Origin: Clitopilus passeckerianus
Lineage: Eukaryota; Basidiomycota; Agaricomycetes; Agaricales; Entolomataceae
DNA length: 64,000 nt
Assembly: GCA_944990035.1 (NCBI GenBank)
Contig: CALYLX010000146.1
Location: 806,001 to 870,000, forward strand
Direction of reading: 5' to 3'
In this document: one piece after another, positions 45,202 to 57,196 of the stretch
Numbering within the stretch: the stretch's first letter is position 1
Layout of the letters: each line of letters opens with the position of its first letter
Translations under genes and position numbers: made by a program
Notes under the pieces: generated by a model
Databases searched by the model: none
Told to the model about the DNA's origin: nothing
What the model saw: only the letters and a program-made list of their open reading frames with translations

Positions 45202-46477
45202 TCAGAATAACTGCGTTTCAACCAACCAAAATGAACTTACCGGAACCCAGCCCCGACTGCCATCATCCTTGACGATGTAAGCCCAATTGTAATACCTCTT
45301 GTAAGTCATAACAACCTCCCCTTCCGTTATTTCAGCTTCATCGTCCTCCTCCGAACCCTTGAAGTCCAACAGAGCGATGCGGGGTTGGGCCGTTGAGACG
45401 ATATCCTTAGGGGTGATTGAGGCTCCTGGGCTGACAGGTGTCGTGGTTATCAGAAGACACCCAGCTGGCACCCGTCCACACAGCCCACCCACTTCAAGCT
45501 CGCCGGATGCTGTGGGATCTCTTTGGGCATTCCACCATTTCTCATCCGTTTGGTCAAAAAGAACGAAGGTCTCTCCTCTAGGCAAAGGGACCGGTTCAGG
45601 GTTAGCCTTGTATGTGTAATTGTCCAAGTGAATGGCTTACACTTCGACGTCCAGGTCACTATCCTTTTCCGCCTTCAAAGGAAATATAGCAATTCCAAAT
45701 GCAGTTGGGTGCTTGTCAGATTGGGGAGTTTGCTGACTTTCTTCGTTGTCGGGGTTGGTGGTGGTTTCGCTCAGATTGTCCACTGGGCTTGAGGACAAGT
45801 TCAGCTCCTCAACCGAGGCACCCAGTGAGCTCATGTTTGGGTCCCTAGCTTTGATGGTGCTCGTTTCGGATGTGTCTTCGTCGCCTGAGCTTGCCTCTCC
45901 AACCGTCGGCGCTGCTTCTCCATCCTTCTTCGCAGTGGCCCTCTGTCGTGCCGAAGCAATAGGTGACGGAAGCTCTTTCATCGCCCTCACTAGCACAACA
46001 GGGTTTTCGCCTCTATCTTTGAGCACCTTAAAGATGAGCAGGAGTGGTTGGTCCAATGTGATACACCTTTCGCGTCTTTTATCTATTCCATAATGAGAAT
46101 CATGAGAATCCGCGTAAATGAGACAGAGAAGAAGGCAAATCACCTTGTGGGCCGTGAACGATAAAGAGAGCGTAGTTCTTCCAATGTCCAGGGAGGTTCC
46201 GGTCGGCGTGAATCATCGGAAGCAAGATCAGGGCAGAATCGTGTAGCCCAGGTTGGAATTTGTGGCCATGTTCAAGCAGAAAGCCCATTATCTTCAAACC
46301 GACTTCCAACGAGCTTGCTTGCAGTGGAGGCCGGATGGTAGTAGCCTGTATTCGAATTTAGTCCTGTATGAATTATGCCAATGACGAGGAGAGGAATACC
46401 TGAGTGTGCCCATCGTCTGAAGGGGCTTGAGCTTCTGCCTCTGAGGGAAGGTTCCCTTGGTTTGCTAGCAATGACAT
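45202..46477 (-). CDS. RA-SH3-SH3 adaptor (Ubc2/Ste50-like), copy 2
   Basis: Exons complement(45241..45577, 45641..46082, 46144..46345, 46400..46477) plus a very short end at 45202 give about 355-365 residues. The protein starts MSLLANQGNLPSEAEAQAPS. An RA-like domain covers about 65-125 (GHWKNYALFIVHGPQ, then DKRRERCITLDQPLLLIFKV). A Ser/Thr-rich linker follows, then SH3-1 (GIAIFPLKAEKDSDLDVEVG, KWWNAQRD, GRVPAGCL) and SH3-2 (IALLDFKGSEEDDEAEITEG, WAYIVKDDGSRGWVP). Intron phases match copy 1 at the RA and SH3 junctions, so the two are duplicates, but they are strongly diverged. The last exon is unclear: reading through or splicing to cgcag both end at the TGA at 45202. Confidence 0.77.
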
Positions 46478-46963
46478 GGCTCGTATCAAAGACGTTTTGA
46501 GGAAAGCTAAGAACTAGTCTTCGCCTTCCCTGACGACCGTCGTTTTAGTGCAAGTGCCTATGCATCCAGGCTAGGCATTCGAATACTTTCAAGGCGCCCA
46601 TGAGCGATACCTGCTCCTTGGCCCAATTGTAGGCACTTGGAGGGCTGTCCGAGCCCGAGTCGTGAGATGCGCCATGCATGATGAAGGTATAAAGGAGGGC
46701 TTTGATGTTTCGTGCACCAGGTCGCGTCATGTCGGCTCTGTCACACATTGGCCACCCAAATTGTTCACCAACTATTGACATCTTGAAAATAACAACACAA
46801 GGAATTTAGAAACAACGGTTGAGCTTGTCCACGCGTGCCAGGAACCTGAATTGGCATTTCCACAAACATGGATCGATATGATATAAATTAAATAGCACGG
46901 GAAGTGGTGGTGGTACAGACGGGAGAATTGGAAGCGTAGGGGAAGAAAGAAACAATTCAAGTT
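46478..46963. other. spacer, one unassigned small frame
   Basis: About 0.5 kb between the second adaptor gene and the DUF6593 gene. A 78-codon minus-strand frame (46545..46781, starting MSIVGEQFGWPMCDRAD) is open, but has no recognisable family and no clear splice context. It may be untranslated. Confidence 0.3.
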
Positions 46964-47754
46964 TCAAAGATTCCACGCCGCGCAAAACCGATACAACATT
47001 ATGGTTAGAGTTACATAGTCCATGAATGGTGGGTGTGTCTGCGGGGAGTAGGCTTAGCACCTCGGCGAAATAATCAGGTCGATAAATACTTACGACGATA
47101 CCCGCGCCGGCTGTTCTGTTGAAATGCAGCTCGCCATATACATCCCCAAGTTGATAGCGTGTCGGCCGTGTGGGCCGGTAGAAGGCAATAATGTTATTGT
47201 TATTGTCCAAGAGCTGGAAAAGACAATCAACTCAGCGAATGCGAGGGTCAATGATTTGCAGACGTAACTCACGTTGATATCCTGACTCGTGGGGCTTGGT
47301 CGCCATCGGTACGTGACGCCATCTGGGCCGGAAAAAAAGCGCTCGCCCTAGATGATTTGGATGAGTGAATACTTTAGGGCTTGCTGTACGGCAATACTGA
47401 CCTTCGAGGTAGGGGATAACTTAACGAGGTCGGCCATCGACATTGTGTTCTATGCGAGTGGTCAGTAGGTTACGCATTATTGATTACGAGGGGTTATTAC
47501 CTTGCCAATGACGATTCTTCCCAACCCCCCGTTGCTAGACCATTCCAGATTTGCTACTCGGTCTTCTTTGTTGGGTCGAATGCATCTCCAGAGTATCGTT
47601 TGGTTTGTGCCTTTCCAAACTTTAGTCTGGGGGTGGCGTTAGCCCCGAAGTCTCTGCCTCCGTCAAGATGGACGCATACCTGAAAGCGATACACCACACC
47701 CCACGAATTAAAAAGTTGGCTCTCGCGGGGGTCCTGATTTGTCCAGGAAAGCAT
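46964..47754 (-). CDS. DUF6593 domain protein
   Basis: Six small exons, complement(46964..47038, 47094..47213, 47273..47347, 47402..47449, 47501..47626, 47680..47754), all in phase 0, give 172 residues. The order MLSWTNQDPRESQLFNSWGV, then TILWRCIRP, VANLEWSSNGGLGRIVIGKN, GERFFSGPDGVTYRWRPS, NNNNIIAFYRP and a hydrophobic end (DYVTLTIMLYRF) is the DUF6593 pattern, a basidiomycete family of unknown function that is often multicopy. No signal peptide. It begins 123 bp downstream of the end of the ankyrin gene on the same strand, so the two are tightly packed. Confidence 0.85.
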
Positions 47755-47877
47755 AACGGAAATGGTGTCCAGCCCCGAACTCCCGATGGCATGGGTTTGT
47801 GATGGTTCCGGTCGGTTAAGGAAGGTTGATACTTGGGGAGGTACATTTTCAACGTTCTGGGAGAGAATAAATACCGG

Positions 47878-50800
47878 TCAATGGAATAGCAGGTATAAAT
47901 CAACCTTTTCAGTTCCCAGAGCTTCCGGAGAGAGTAAGTTCATCACGTCGCTATGACCTTTCTTCTGTGCTAGATCAAACGCTGTCCTGCCTGACCTGTC
48001 CTTGACATTCGTATCGACACCCGAATGTTGGAGGAGAACGTCAACCATCCCGGCGTTTCCATTTTCCGCGGCATAGGCAAGTGGTGTTCGGCCATGATTG
48101 TCCTTTGCATTTGGGTTCGCTTTATGGTGCAGCAAAGCTGCTACCATTGTAGCATGACCTTTTCGCACTGCTGCAGCTAGGGGACTTCTGCCTTTCCAAT
48201 CTTGGTGGTTGAGATCGACATTGGGCAGATCTAATAATATGTCGAAGACCTCCCGTTTCCCGTGATCGATGGCGATGAGAAGGGGAGTCAAGCCTTGCAT
48301 GGCTTGTGCATTGGGGTCGATCCCTTCCGATTGTAACAGCTTCTTGACCATGGGGAGATCACCATTTTCCGCCGCAATAGAAAGTGGTGTGCTTCCCTGC
48401 TCATTTCCGCCATTTGGGTCGCAGCCATGTTGGAGCAAGATCTCCGCAATTGAAAGCTGACCATTTCTGGCTGCGATCAACAGAAGACGGCGGCCTGTAT
48501 TCCTCCGAAATTCCTCATCGACTGTGTATCTGGAAAGGAGACATTTGAACACGTCCACGTGTCTTGAGTGTGTAGCATAGTCGATTGGAAGGTATATTTT
48601 GTCCGCCTTTACATGAAGAAGAGTGGGATCCTGGTCCAACAGAAGTTTCATGACCTCAAGGTGGCCATTCGCTGCTGCCAGGTGGAGTGCGGTGAGTCCA
48701 GCCTTGGTTTTGGCATGGAGGTCAACTGTTTTGTACCGAAACAGGACCTTTACGACATCCTGGCTGTCCTTGCTTACCGCGCGGTGAAGTGAAGTTCGTC
48801 CAAGGTCGTCTGTGAGATTTGGATTGGCGGGGTCGTGTCCTCGAGACAGGAGTGTATCGGCAATCTCTGCTCTGTTGAAAGATACAGCATACCAAAGGGG
48901 AGTATGACCGGCGGCATCTGAACTCGCGTTAATATCCACGCCCTTCTCCAACAGCAGTTCAACAGCGTAGGAGTAACCAAACGCTACAGCGTGGTGCAGT
49001 GGTGTTTCTCCCTGTTGATTCCGCGCGGACAAATCAACGTCGCCCCGTTCGGTGAAGACTTTGAGGATATCGTCCCATTTGGCATACAATAGCAACTTGA
49101 GAGGAGTCGTGCCTTCATTGTCCGCAATGTCTGGTTGTATGCTTGGCACTTCCAATAACGTCCTCACGGTGGATTTTTCCTGAGCTAGGAGAGCTCTCGC
49201 TAACGCAGTGCGACCGTCTTCATCTCGTGCATTCACATCGGTTTGTCTAGACAGGGTGGGGATGGTGTCAATCGAGGCAGTGGGCACGCCAGACATAGTG
49301 AGTGATGTGGGATGTAATAGCATCTCGACGATTTCTTGGCGCCCATGGGTGACAGCCACAATCAGTGGTGTTTCTCCCCGTTTGTTCGGGAGATTGACCT
49401 CAATTCCCGGTATTTTGAGGAGCCGTGTAACGACTGCTTTGTGGCCGCGCCATGCGGCCCTCGACAGTGCCGAGTTTCCTTGGTTTGTCTGAGTGTTGAC
49501 CTCGACGCCTGTGTATCCCAGAAGGTGCTCAACGACCCTGTCGTGACCGGCCTCTGCTGCGTAGATAAGAGCGGTCAAGCCGTCGGTGCTTTGAAGATTG
49601 ATATCCACTCCATTTCTCGTCAATAAAAGGCCAACAATGTCTTCGTCGCCTTGCCGTGCGGCTAACATCAACGGTGTCCTGCCATCTTCATCGCGAGCGT
49701 TGGGATTGACTTTCTTCTGCGATTGCCAGAGGTTTATGATGTCGTCCTGCGTTCCTCCCGCCAATAGGATAGCCGAGTCTTCCTTCGTAGTACGTAGGAG
49801 GTGGTCTTCGTCTCTGGCTAATAGCATTGCCACAATCTCGGTGTGATTGTTGCGGACTGCGGACAGCAAAGGTGTCAGGCCTTCCCCATCGCGTGCACCG
49901 GCATGGATACCGGGCCTACTAATGAGAAGTCTGACGACTTCGCCGTTGCCTTCGTGTACGGCGGCGGCGAGGGCGGAATACCCTTCACGAGTCTTGATGT
50001 TGATATCGATCTGGCCAAACTGGAGAAGTGTCTTGACAACGTTTTCGTACCCGTGTCTTGCAGCATATATCAACGCCGTGTCACCGTCCGCAGATTGTAG
50101 GTTTGGAAGCAGGTCGTCCCGTTGTAGTAGCAATTTGACAACGGAGTCGTAACCGCATTCCGCCGCCTCCATTAAGGGCGTGACTCCTTCATCGTCCTGG
50201 GAATTGACATTGATATCGTCTCGTTTGAGGAGGAGCTGCACGACGCGTCTCCAACCAAACTGAGCGGCCACTGAGAGAGGCGTCTCCCCTTTCATGTTCT
50301 TCGTGTTCACGTTGATGCGGCCATCTTCGAGGAGAAGGCAAACAACGTCATCGTATCCAGATTCCGCTGCATAGAAAAGAGGGGTCTTGTGGTTTAGACA
50401 AGGATAGTCTGGGTCGACTGTTGGTTTGGCCAGGAACATCTTGACAATTGCGACGTGACCCTCCCCAGTTGCCCATGATAGAGGGGTGTATCCGTCATCG
50501 TCGTCGTGTACATTGACATCGAAATTCTCGTCGAGGAACGAGGCCACTGTACGGTAGTTCCCGCCTCTGGCTGCCTTGCAAAGGAGACGAATTCTCTGGG
50601 ATTGCTCCTCCGCAACAAAGTAATCTGGGGAGGAGAAGGGGAGGGGATCCATTGCGAGGACTTCATTCTTGATTTCTACAGCCTGCGGCGTTGCTGGTAT
50701 CTCGGAGAGGGAGACAATTCCTGGTTCATGGATCAGACACAGCGAGCCGTGCCATTTTTGAATAAGGACGTACCGTCTTCCGTGACGACGTTGTACAGGG

Positions 50801-52613
50801 ACTCAACTCGGCTGAGAAGAGTGGGTAATTCAGGGATCTCGGTTTCATCATCCTGAAAAACATTCAGCGCCAAGCATGTGCGCAGCAGACGTCGACAAAC
50901 CTTTATTACAGACATCCAGACTCGATCGTGCGTAATTGCGACGGTCGCATCGCGTGCCTTGAAAGCAGTAGCTCAGTATGATTGCATAATCTTAGAAGTA
51001 AACTCATACCACGGTCAGGAGGTACCTGTTTATCCTACTAGATGGATGAATGTCCTGTGTAAGAGTGATGTCAGAGGAGCTGATCGGATACACAAGGGCC
51101 TACTCACCGTGGATGGTTCAGGAATGACGGATGTCACTTGAACATCAGTCTCGGTAGAAGGTGTAGTGGAGGGACCGTCATCCCGTGGTCCCGCAGATCC
51201 GGAGGCCCCAGAGAATCCAAAATAACTCATCAAGCCAGAGGAAGCACCACTAAACGGGATGAAACTGCTTTTCTGTAGAATATGGGCGGGATTCTGTCCT
51301 GTAAGAGGATGGACTTCAACTTTCCCGAAAATCGCAGACCACATGGTTTCTCCTAAAGCAACCTTGAATCCCCGAATGAAAGTGCATTGGTTTTCTGGCA
51401 TCTCTGTGTCCCTTCCATGGTGTTCAATTGGAGGCCCTTCTTTAGTCGAGGCGGGACCGCTTTGATCCCACAAGTGACTGTATTTGGTCACCCTATGGGT
51501 GGGAGTCGTCGCCGTGAAGCTCAATGGAAAAGTACCAGGCATTGTTATGCCAGCGAAGGATGCAGTTCCCCATGCCTTGGTCTTGTCATAGCCCGTGACG
51601 AGGTAAACTGACCCATTCGCAGCATTGCGGCCGCGACGCTGGTTGATATATCTGTACCAGCTGATAGCATGTTTGCCAGCGTAATGCTGAAAGTCGATGA
51701 GGTCCAGAAGGTCTTCCCGCATCCCGCCTTTTGGGAGCGTGAGGATGGCCCCTTCGAACTGTTGACACTGGAAGGTGTATCGCTCGCTGCCGCCATTGTT
51801 GGGGTCCCTGCGACTTTAAATCAGTAAAAGTACCCCAAGAAGGCGATGAGAAGGCCGCTCACAATGGATGAGTGAGGACTTGAATAGCCCCATTAGCGAC
51901 GTGACTTCCTGCTTTCCAGGCGTCGGGGTTATTCTCAATATCCCGAGTCTCCAGAGACGGTTCGATGGGTACAAACCCTTCCGGAACACGGTTGCCGTTG
52001 ATAGGGTGTTCAGCAGGAAGGCAGATGTTGAACAAGAAGTCAAATGACCCCCAAGCAGTGACAATGCCAACGTCACCGATGGCTACACCATTTTGCCTAT
52101 ATTCCTCTGGCAAGCTGTTTCTTGGTGGAGGGTACCAGATTGGATAACCGTTTCGTTTAGGAAAAAGCAGACGTGCGTAAGTCTCGCTCTCGTGTTCAGG
52201 TTGGTGTGACGGAAGCTGGCCTAGAGCCTAGCGTAAATCATTGTCAGCAGACGAATTAGAGATTCTGAGTCTTGCTCATACATGATTGGGGTGAACGTTG
52301 GTATGAGTAACATTATAAACGTTCCCAGCTACACTGCTGAAGGAGGCTCCATCAAGCCTTACCTGTCCAGCGTTAGAAAAGAGGTTAGATCTAGCTGGGT
52401 GAGTCCAAACAATTGTGGCTAAGATATGAACAAAGATGCTTACCCTTCCTGACCAGCTCCTCCCTGCTGAAAGCTCGCACGCTCTCCCGGACTTTCGATT
52501 GTGGTGTTCAAATTGCTATGTCCAGCTGATCGAAACGGGTTTGTGTGTGTAACGACTGCAAATCTTGATTCATCGAGATCCCGTCGGTCCAAGAAAGGGT
52601 TCGTTGAAGTCAT
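47878..52613 (-). CDS. shared N-terminal module + long ankyrin-repeat array
   Basis: Eight exons in phase, complement(47878..50720, 50774..50852, 50901..50957, 51010..51054, 51108..51807, 51863..52227, 52282..52390, 52444..52613), give 1455 residues. Residues 1-508 are the module shared with the genes at 25322 and 30204 (TYARLLFPKRNGYPIWYPPP, VAIGDVGIVTAWG, VYLVTGYDK, NQCTFIRGFKVALGE, TVAITHDRVW, LPTLLSRVESLYNVVTEDG). The last exon alone encodes a short linker and about 25 ankyrin repeats (GYTPLSWATGEGHVAIVKMF; NARDEDGRTPLMLAARQGDE). Ankyrin arrays bind proteins and, in fungi, occur as sensor domains of STAND receptors; here no NACHT or other NTPase lies between module and repeats. It could be a decoy, adaptor or effector partner of the NLR-like protein. 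That is inference. Confidence 0.82.
47920..50640 (-). repeat. ankyrin-repeat coding array
   Basis: One uninterrupted exon encodes about 25 consecutive ankyrin repeats of 33-36 residues, with recurring GxTPLxxAxxxGHxxVVxxLL text. Units are diverged from one another in DNA, unlike the near-identical WD40 units at 35178, which points to older expansion. Confidence 0.8.
52282..52390 (-). other. N-terminal NLR-leader-like motif (copy 3)
   Basis: This exon encodes NLFSNAGQVRLDGASFSSVA followed by GNVYNV. It is the clearest of the three copies, with the DG-x-S/T-F core and the G-N-V-Y-N closing block. Confidence 0.5.
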
Positions 52614-52891
52614 TTAGGTTAGATACTATGATGAAGACTGCTGAATGGCTATTGCTGGTCATGGAAAACGATTGGACATTCTCCAAGGTGAAGCACCTGA
52701 GGGTAGTTGGGAAAGTCTCTTTGGGCGCTTGTTGCTCACGAACGACATGGCGGTGTCTTGTCAAGTGGCTGATGCGGATAACGTGGTCAATAGGCATCGG
52801 TTCGCCGCCGACTCCATACTCAGAGGTGATTGCAAGAACGATAATTACAAGTATTATTCAGAAAACAAGTTATTATACAATGGGCCGAATT

Positions 52892-55800
52892 TTATGCCTC
52901 TGGGTAAAGAGCAACAAGGTTTTCCGTATCCTCCTCATCAATAACCGCACTCCCAACAGCACTGACAGTAACTGGCATCCCTTCCTCTGGCCGCTGTCGA
53001 CATACAACAATGGTGCCACGCTTCTCCCCGCGAAGGATCACTGCATGGTCGTTCATGTTGTCTGGCTGTATAGTTCTTATGTATTTGACCAGAATGCTCC
53101 TCGTCGAGCCATTTGGATCATTTGATGAAGGGTCAAATTGAACTGTCGCCATCGCCTCAAAGTTGGCGCCTGTTCGTGTTGCACCAAGAACTCTGCCAGT
53201 ACGTTTCTCGAAGTCACCATTGAGATAGTTGTCTTCGTGCGTGCCTCGGATTTCGATCTTCATTCTGTTCAGTATATCCGTTAGGGCGCTGTCGTACATC
53301 CAATCGTTTTCTTGGGCACCTGTTCCATTTGAGTAAGAATCCATAACTCGAATAGGTTCATCTGTACATACCAGAGTGACCAGAGCTTGGAGGTGCTCCC
53401 CAGCCATCATGCGAAGCGCCTGGTGTAGGGGCGGCATTGCCACCGCCACCGAAAACACCAGGTGTAGGTGCATACTTGGGCGTTGGTCCACCTGCAAATC
53501 CTGGCGTTGGAGCAGACAGATATCCAGGTGTGGGAGCGCCGTTATATCCGGGTGTAGGAGCCCCAAGCGCAGCAGGTGTCGGTGCACTCTGTATTTGACA
53601 TCAGTAACAAGAAAGCAAATCAAAGGGCAGAATGAGACTGACCCAAGCTCCGCTATCCCACCCTCCAGCTGAAGTTCCCCATCCACCCCCACTGCTGTTG
53701 GAATTTGAGGTAGGTTTGGGCGTGGCACCACCCCAACCACCGCCACTGCTAGTATTTCTGCCTGGCGTTGCACCTCCCCAACCACCGGAACCACCTGTCG
53801 GTCTCCCTGGTGTTGCGCCACCCCAAGCACCACCACCACCGCCCCCACCACTTGTATATGGGTTTGGTGTCCTCGAACTCGCGTTCCACGCAGGCGTCTT
53901 CCCACCATCCATTGCATACGGGTTTGGTGTCCTGGACGATGCATTCCAAGCAGGTGTCTTGCCACCATCTGCTGCGTAGGGATTTGGTGTTTTTGACGAT
54001 GCATTCCATGCTGGAGTCTTTCCGCCTTCTGTGTATGGGTTTGGTGTCTTGCCGCCACCCCAACCCGGAGTTCTGCCACCATTCATACCGAATTGGCCTG
54101 GTGGAGGCATCGCGCCCCGCCCGACACCGTTACCACCAGGTCGACCGCCTCTGTTTCCGGAAGATCCACGACCTGTCAAAGGTTTAAGCGATCCATCGGG
54201 CCTATGAGAATGAATATCAGCCATCTGTAAAGGACTGGAACATTGCAGATACGAACAAGCGTTCCCGCAATTTTTCCTTGTCCACCATAATGATTTTGTT
54301 CCCAGTTCTCAATTCTATTCTAGCAACATTGCCGTTGACGTCCTTGATGGTTCCGACGTAGCCCTTTTGCTGCCCTTTCACTATGACTACCGTGAGGCCA
54401 ATATCCCGGTCCCTTGGTCCACGGCCAGAGCCGACCATGCCACCCATGGGAGCACCGATGGCCGGATTCATCTTGGACAAGTCTGTGCCAGGTTTGAGGA
54501 GGTTTCCCTTGGGTGCAAGAGAAGCCAAGGAGCGACATCGAGTGACGAAGACGCCGCCATTTTCAACAATGTCACGGTTATGTAGGAAGGCGAAGAAGGC
54601 TTGATGGATATGCAGAACTTGGCCTTTACGGTTCTAATAAATGGACAAGTCAGCACAAGTAAGGTGTGAGGGAACGGAAAGTTACTGACCTCGCCTTCAA
54701 TTTCCTTGACATTGTCTCCGACACGTAGCTCGTGTCCTTCAGAGTCAGTGGCAATGGCCCTATTCGAGTCTCGCCGTTGGGTAATCTGGCGAGGTGTCAC
54801 AATACGAATTTGGCCATTCTGGTCGAGGACACGGAATGTGTCGCGCTCTGTCTTGAAGATGACACCGACATGTTGAGCACTGTGAAATCAGCTTTACAGA
54901 GACCAAAAGGCTTTAACAGAACCACCTACTCAAGCTGGACGAGATCGTGCAATTCATATGCGCCAACAACGTTGGTACTGGATCCAACTTCAGCAGCTTC
55001 ACGGAGATCCCTTGAGAAGACGGAAACCTGTACATAGAATAGTTTAGAAAGCTGCTCCAAGTTGCGGAGAAGAAAGAACTGACCTCTTGCATACTCAAGT
55101 CCGACAGGAACGTCACGATGTTGTCCACCACGGAAACCACCAACCCCGTCTCATCGGCATTCTGTCCACTCATGACCTTGACATGATCCCCTGGCTTAAA
55201 CCTCTTCCTCACACTCCTAGCCGGAAGTTCAATCTTCTGCCCCTCAATGTCCAAGCCAATAGCGGTGATGACAACCACATCCTGGTTAATCTCCTCGACG
55301 ACACCCTGCGCGCCAGCCTGTTCGCCTTCAAAGACTTCGACGTGATCACCGGGTTGCAGCGAAGCAACAGCAGCTTTTCGAGAAGCTTCCGCGATGAGCG
55401 TGAGGTCGATTGCACCCTCTCGAGCTTCTTGACCATCGGAGTCGATCCTTCTCGAGAATAAGGTAATTTCGTCAAGGGTTGGGTTGATATCCTCAAGGGT
55501 GAGGCCGCTGAGTTTGATATCCTTCATGAGGAACCCGTCTTGGAATGTCTCGCCCTGGAAGACACATTGACCATCTGACCGCTTTGAAATCTGTTTGCGT
55601 CCATAGACTTTTGCGACTTCCTCGAAGTTGAAGAGCCGCTGTGCTGGTCGCATGGCGGATGGATTGGCGACGGGTTTCTTCCTCTTCTTGTTGGCGTCCA
55701 GGATTGCCGTCACTGCGCCGTCATCTCTGGGGTTCAGGTCGATACGGGGAACAAACTTGCAACCAATATCTTCTCCGTTATCATCCACCTCGAAGACTTG

Positions 55801-56864
55801 GGCAAGGTCGCCCATATATTTGCCTCGTTTTATTCGCACCCAGGTTCCAGGTGTAACAGTAATTTCCTGTTTCTTGATTTGCAGCAGGGAAGCCATTTCT
55901 TCAATCGGAACAAGAGTGACACCGCGGGATGGGTAGACGCCGACGAGACCATTGATAGCATGTTGGACATGGGCTGAAGATTTGGCTTCGACGTATATCA
56001 TACCCGGCAGCGAGTCTCTCTGGAAGGCCGAAAGAATAGCAAGAGGTTTGGGGGCATATTCTGTATCGATAGCCTTTCGCATTAAACTGAACACAATATC
56101 GCGTTCACGGCCAGGCTAGACCACAAAACGCTCAGGTTCTGAATTGATAAACCAGGTGTATCCTACATACCTTGACTCGAACTTGCCACAGACTAGCGTC
56201 ATGAACGGAAGGCATCAGCAAACGCTGGGGAATCTCGTTCATGTCCCCGGTATACTGGACAGCGTTACGCTTGTACCGGGCATTGAGTTTCCTGGCAATT
56301 TCTTCAGGGTCCGCCATATCATTGGTTTCACGAGCAATATCGATGCGGGTATGCATCCTTCTGGACCGATCCTCGTCAGCATCGTCAGTTTGCTCGATGA
56401 AACCCTCTGCAAAGTTAGGAAAGAAAGTCAACGGTGTAAGCAGTACAATGCAAAGACTTGGCCGCACCAGCACCCTCCTCTTCCTCTTCCTCCTCTTCCT
56501 CTTCTTCATCGCTGACTTCAGCCTCCAAGTCGACGAAGCGGTTGATAAGAGATTTTTTGTGTCGGTGCTATAGTTCCCATGTTAATGTCAAATTAAGGAT
56601 CATCACAGTGGAACGCTCCCGCACCTTGGCTCTCTTCTTAGCTTTTCTCCTCGGGTCAGTTTCCTCGTCGTCTTCTTCGTCTTCTTCTTCGTCTTCATCC
56701 TCCTCGTCATCATCGTATACAGCCCTTCGCTGTTTGCCTCTCGGTTCTTCGTCCTCCTCGTTGGCGCCATCAGCGTCGGCATAGTCTTCGGCCTCAGCAT
56801 CTTCCTCCTGGTGCGGCTGCACGGGGTCAGAGTCATACATATTCCTGTCGTCCGAGTCGTCCAT
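52892..56864 (-). CDS. SPT5: transcription elongation factor SPT5
   Basis: Ten exons in phase, complement(52892..53319, 53372..53588, 53643..54201, 54257..54633, 54690..54879, 54930..55027, 55084..56115, 56171..56406, 56468..56567, 56625..56864), give 1158 residues. A strongly acidic N-terminus (DDDEEDEDEEEDEEDDEE) precedes the NGN domain (LWQVRVKPGRERDIVFSLMR, GMIYVEAKSSAHVQHAINGL). Several KOW domains follow (TPGTWVRIKRGKYMGDLAQV, LQPGDHVEVFEGEQAGAQGV, KPGDHVKVMSGQNADETGLV, VVIVKGQQKGYVGTIKDVNG). The C-terminal region carries TPNPY/KTPAW repeats, the CTR used as a phosphorylation and docking site. SPT5 with SPT4 clamps RNA polymerase II. Length and order are normal. It starts 333 bp from the divergent F-box gene. 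Confidence 0.95.
53850..54058 (-). repeat. SPT5 C-terminal 60-bp repeats
   Basis: Three to four units of about 60 bp encode GGKTPAWNASSRTPNPYAMD and variants. They make up the SPT5 CTR; downstream, shorter GGWGGATP and APTPGY/F units continue the low-complexity tail. Confidence 0.75.
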
Positions 56865-57196
56865 GGTGGTGGTTTGGGTTCAAGAGAGGCCGTACGCTCC
56901 GCCGTTCAGCTCAGCTTCAGCGAGCAACGGTGTTGACACAACGGAAGCCTTGACAAACAGCCGCTTTTGGCAATTTATTTGGCAAACCCTTCAACAACAA
57001 ACAGAGCTGCTCACTGTTCAGCGCGACGACGACGAACAAAGCCCGCAATTTTCTCAGCCGATAATCATAATTGGAAACCAATAGTTCTTACAGAGAGAAT
57101 GGCGATTTTCATCGACAGCAATGATTAGAAATCGCGAACTCGGGGAATCTTGTGGTCAACATCACAGACGATGAGTAAGGCCTTTCATGTGCAACC
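56865..57196. promoter_or_regulatory. divergent promoter region SPT5 / F-box gene
   Basis: The 332 bp between two head-to-head start codons should hold both promoters. No specific element was recognised. Confidence 0.5.

Noticed and set aside
49208..50152. Several plus-strand frames inside the ankyrin exon
   Set aside because: They are antisense to an uninterrupted 947-codon exon with strong ankyrin pattern.
53376..54187. Plus-strand and alternative-frame proline/histidine-rich frames over the SPT5 C-terminus
   Set aside because: They arise from the low-complexity CTR repeats read in other frames.
56458..56784. A Ser-rich plus-strand frame opposite the SPT5 N-terminus
   Set aside because: The poly-Ser text is the reverse complement of the acidic Glu/Asp-rich SPT5 coding region.
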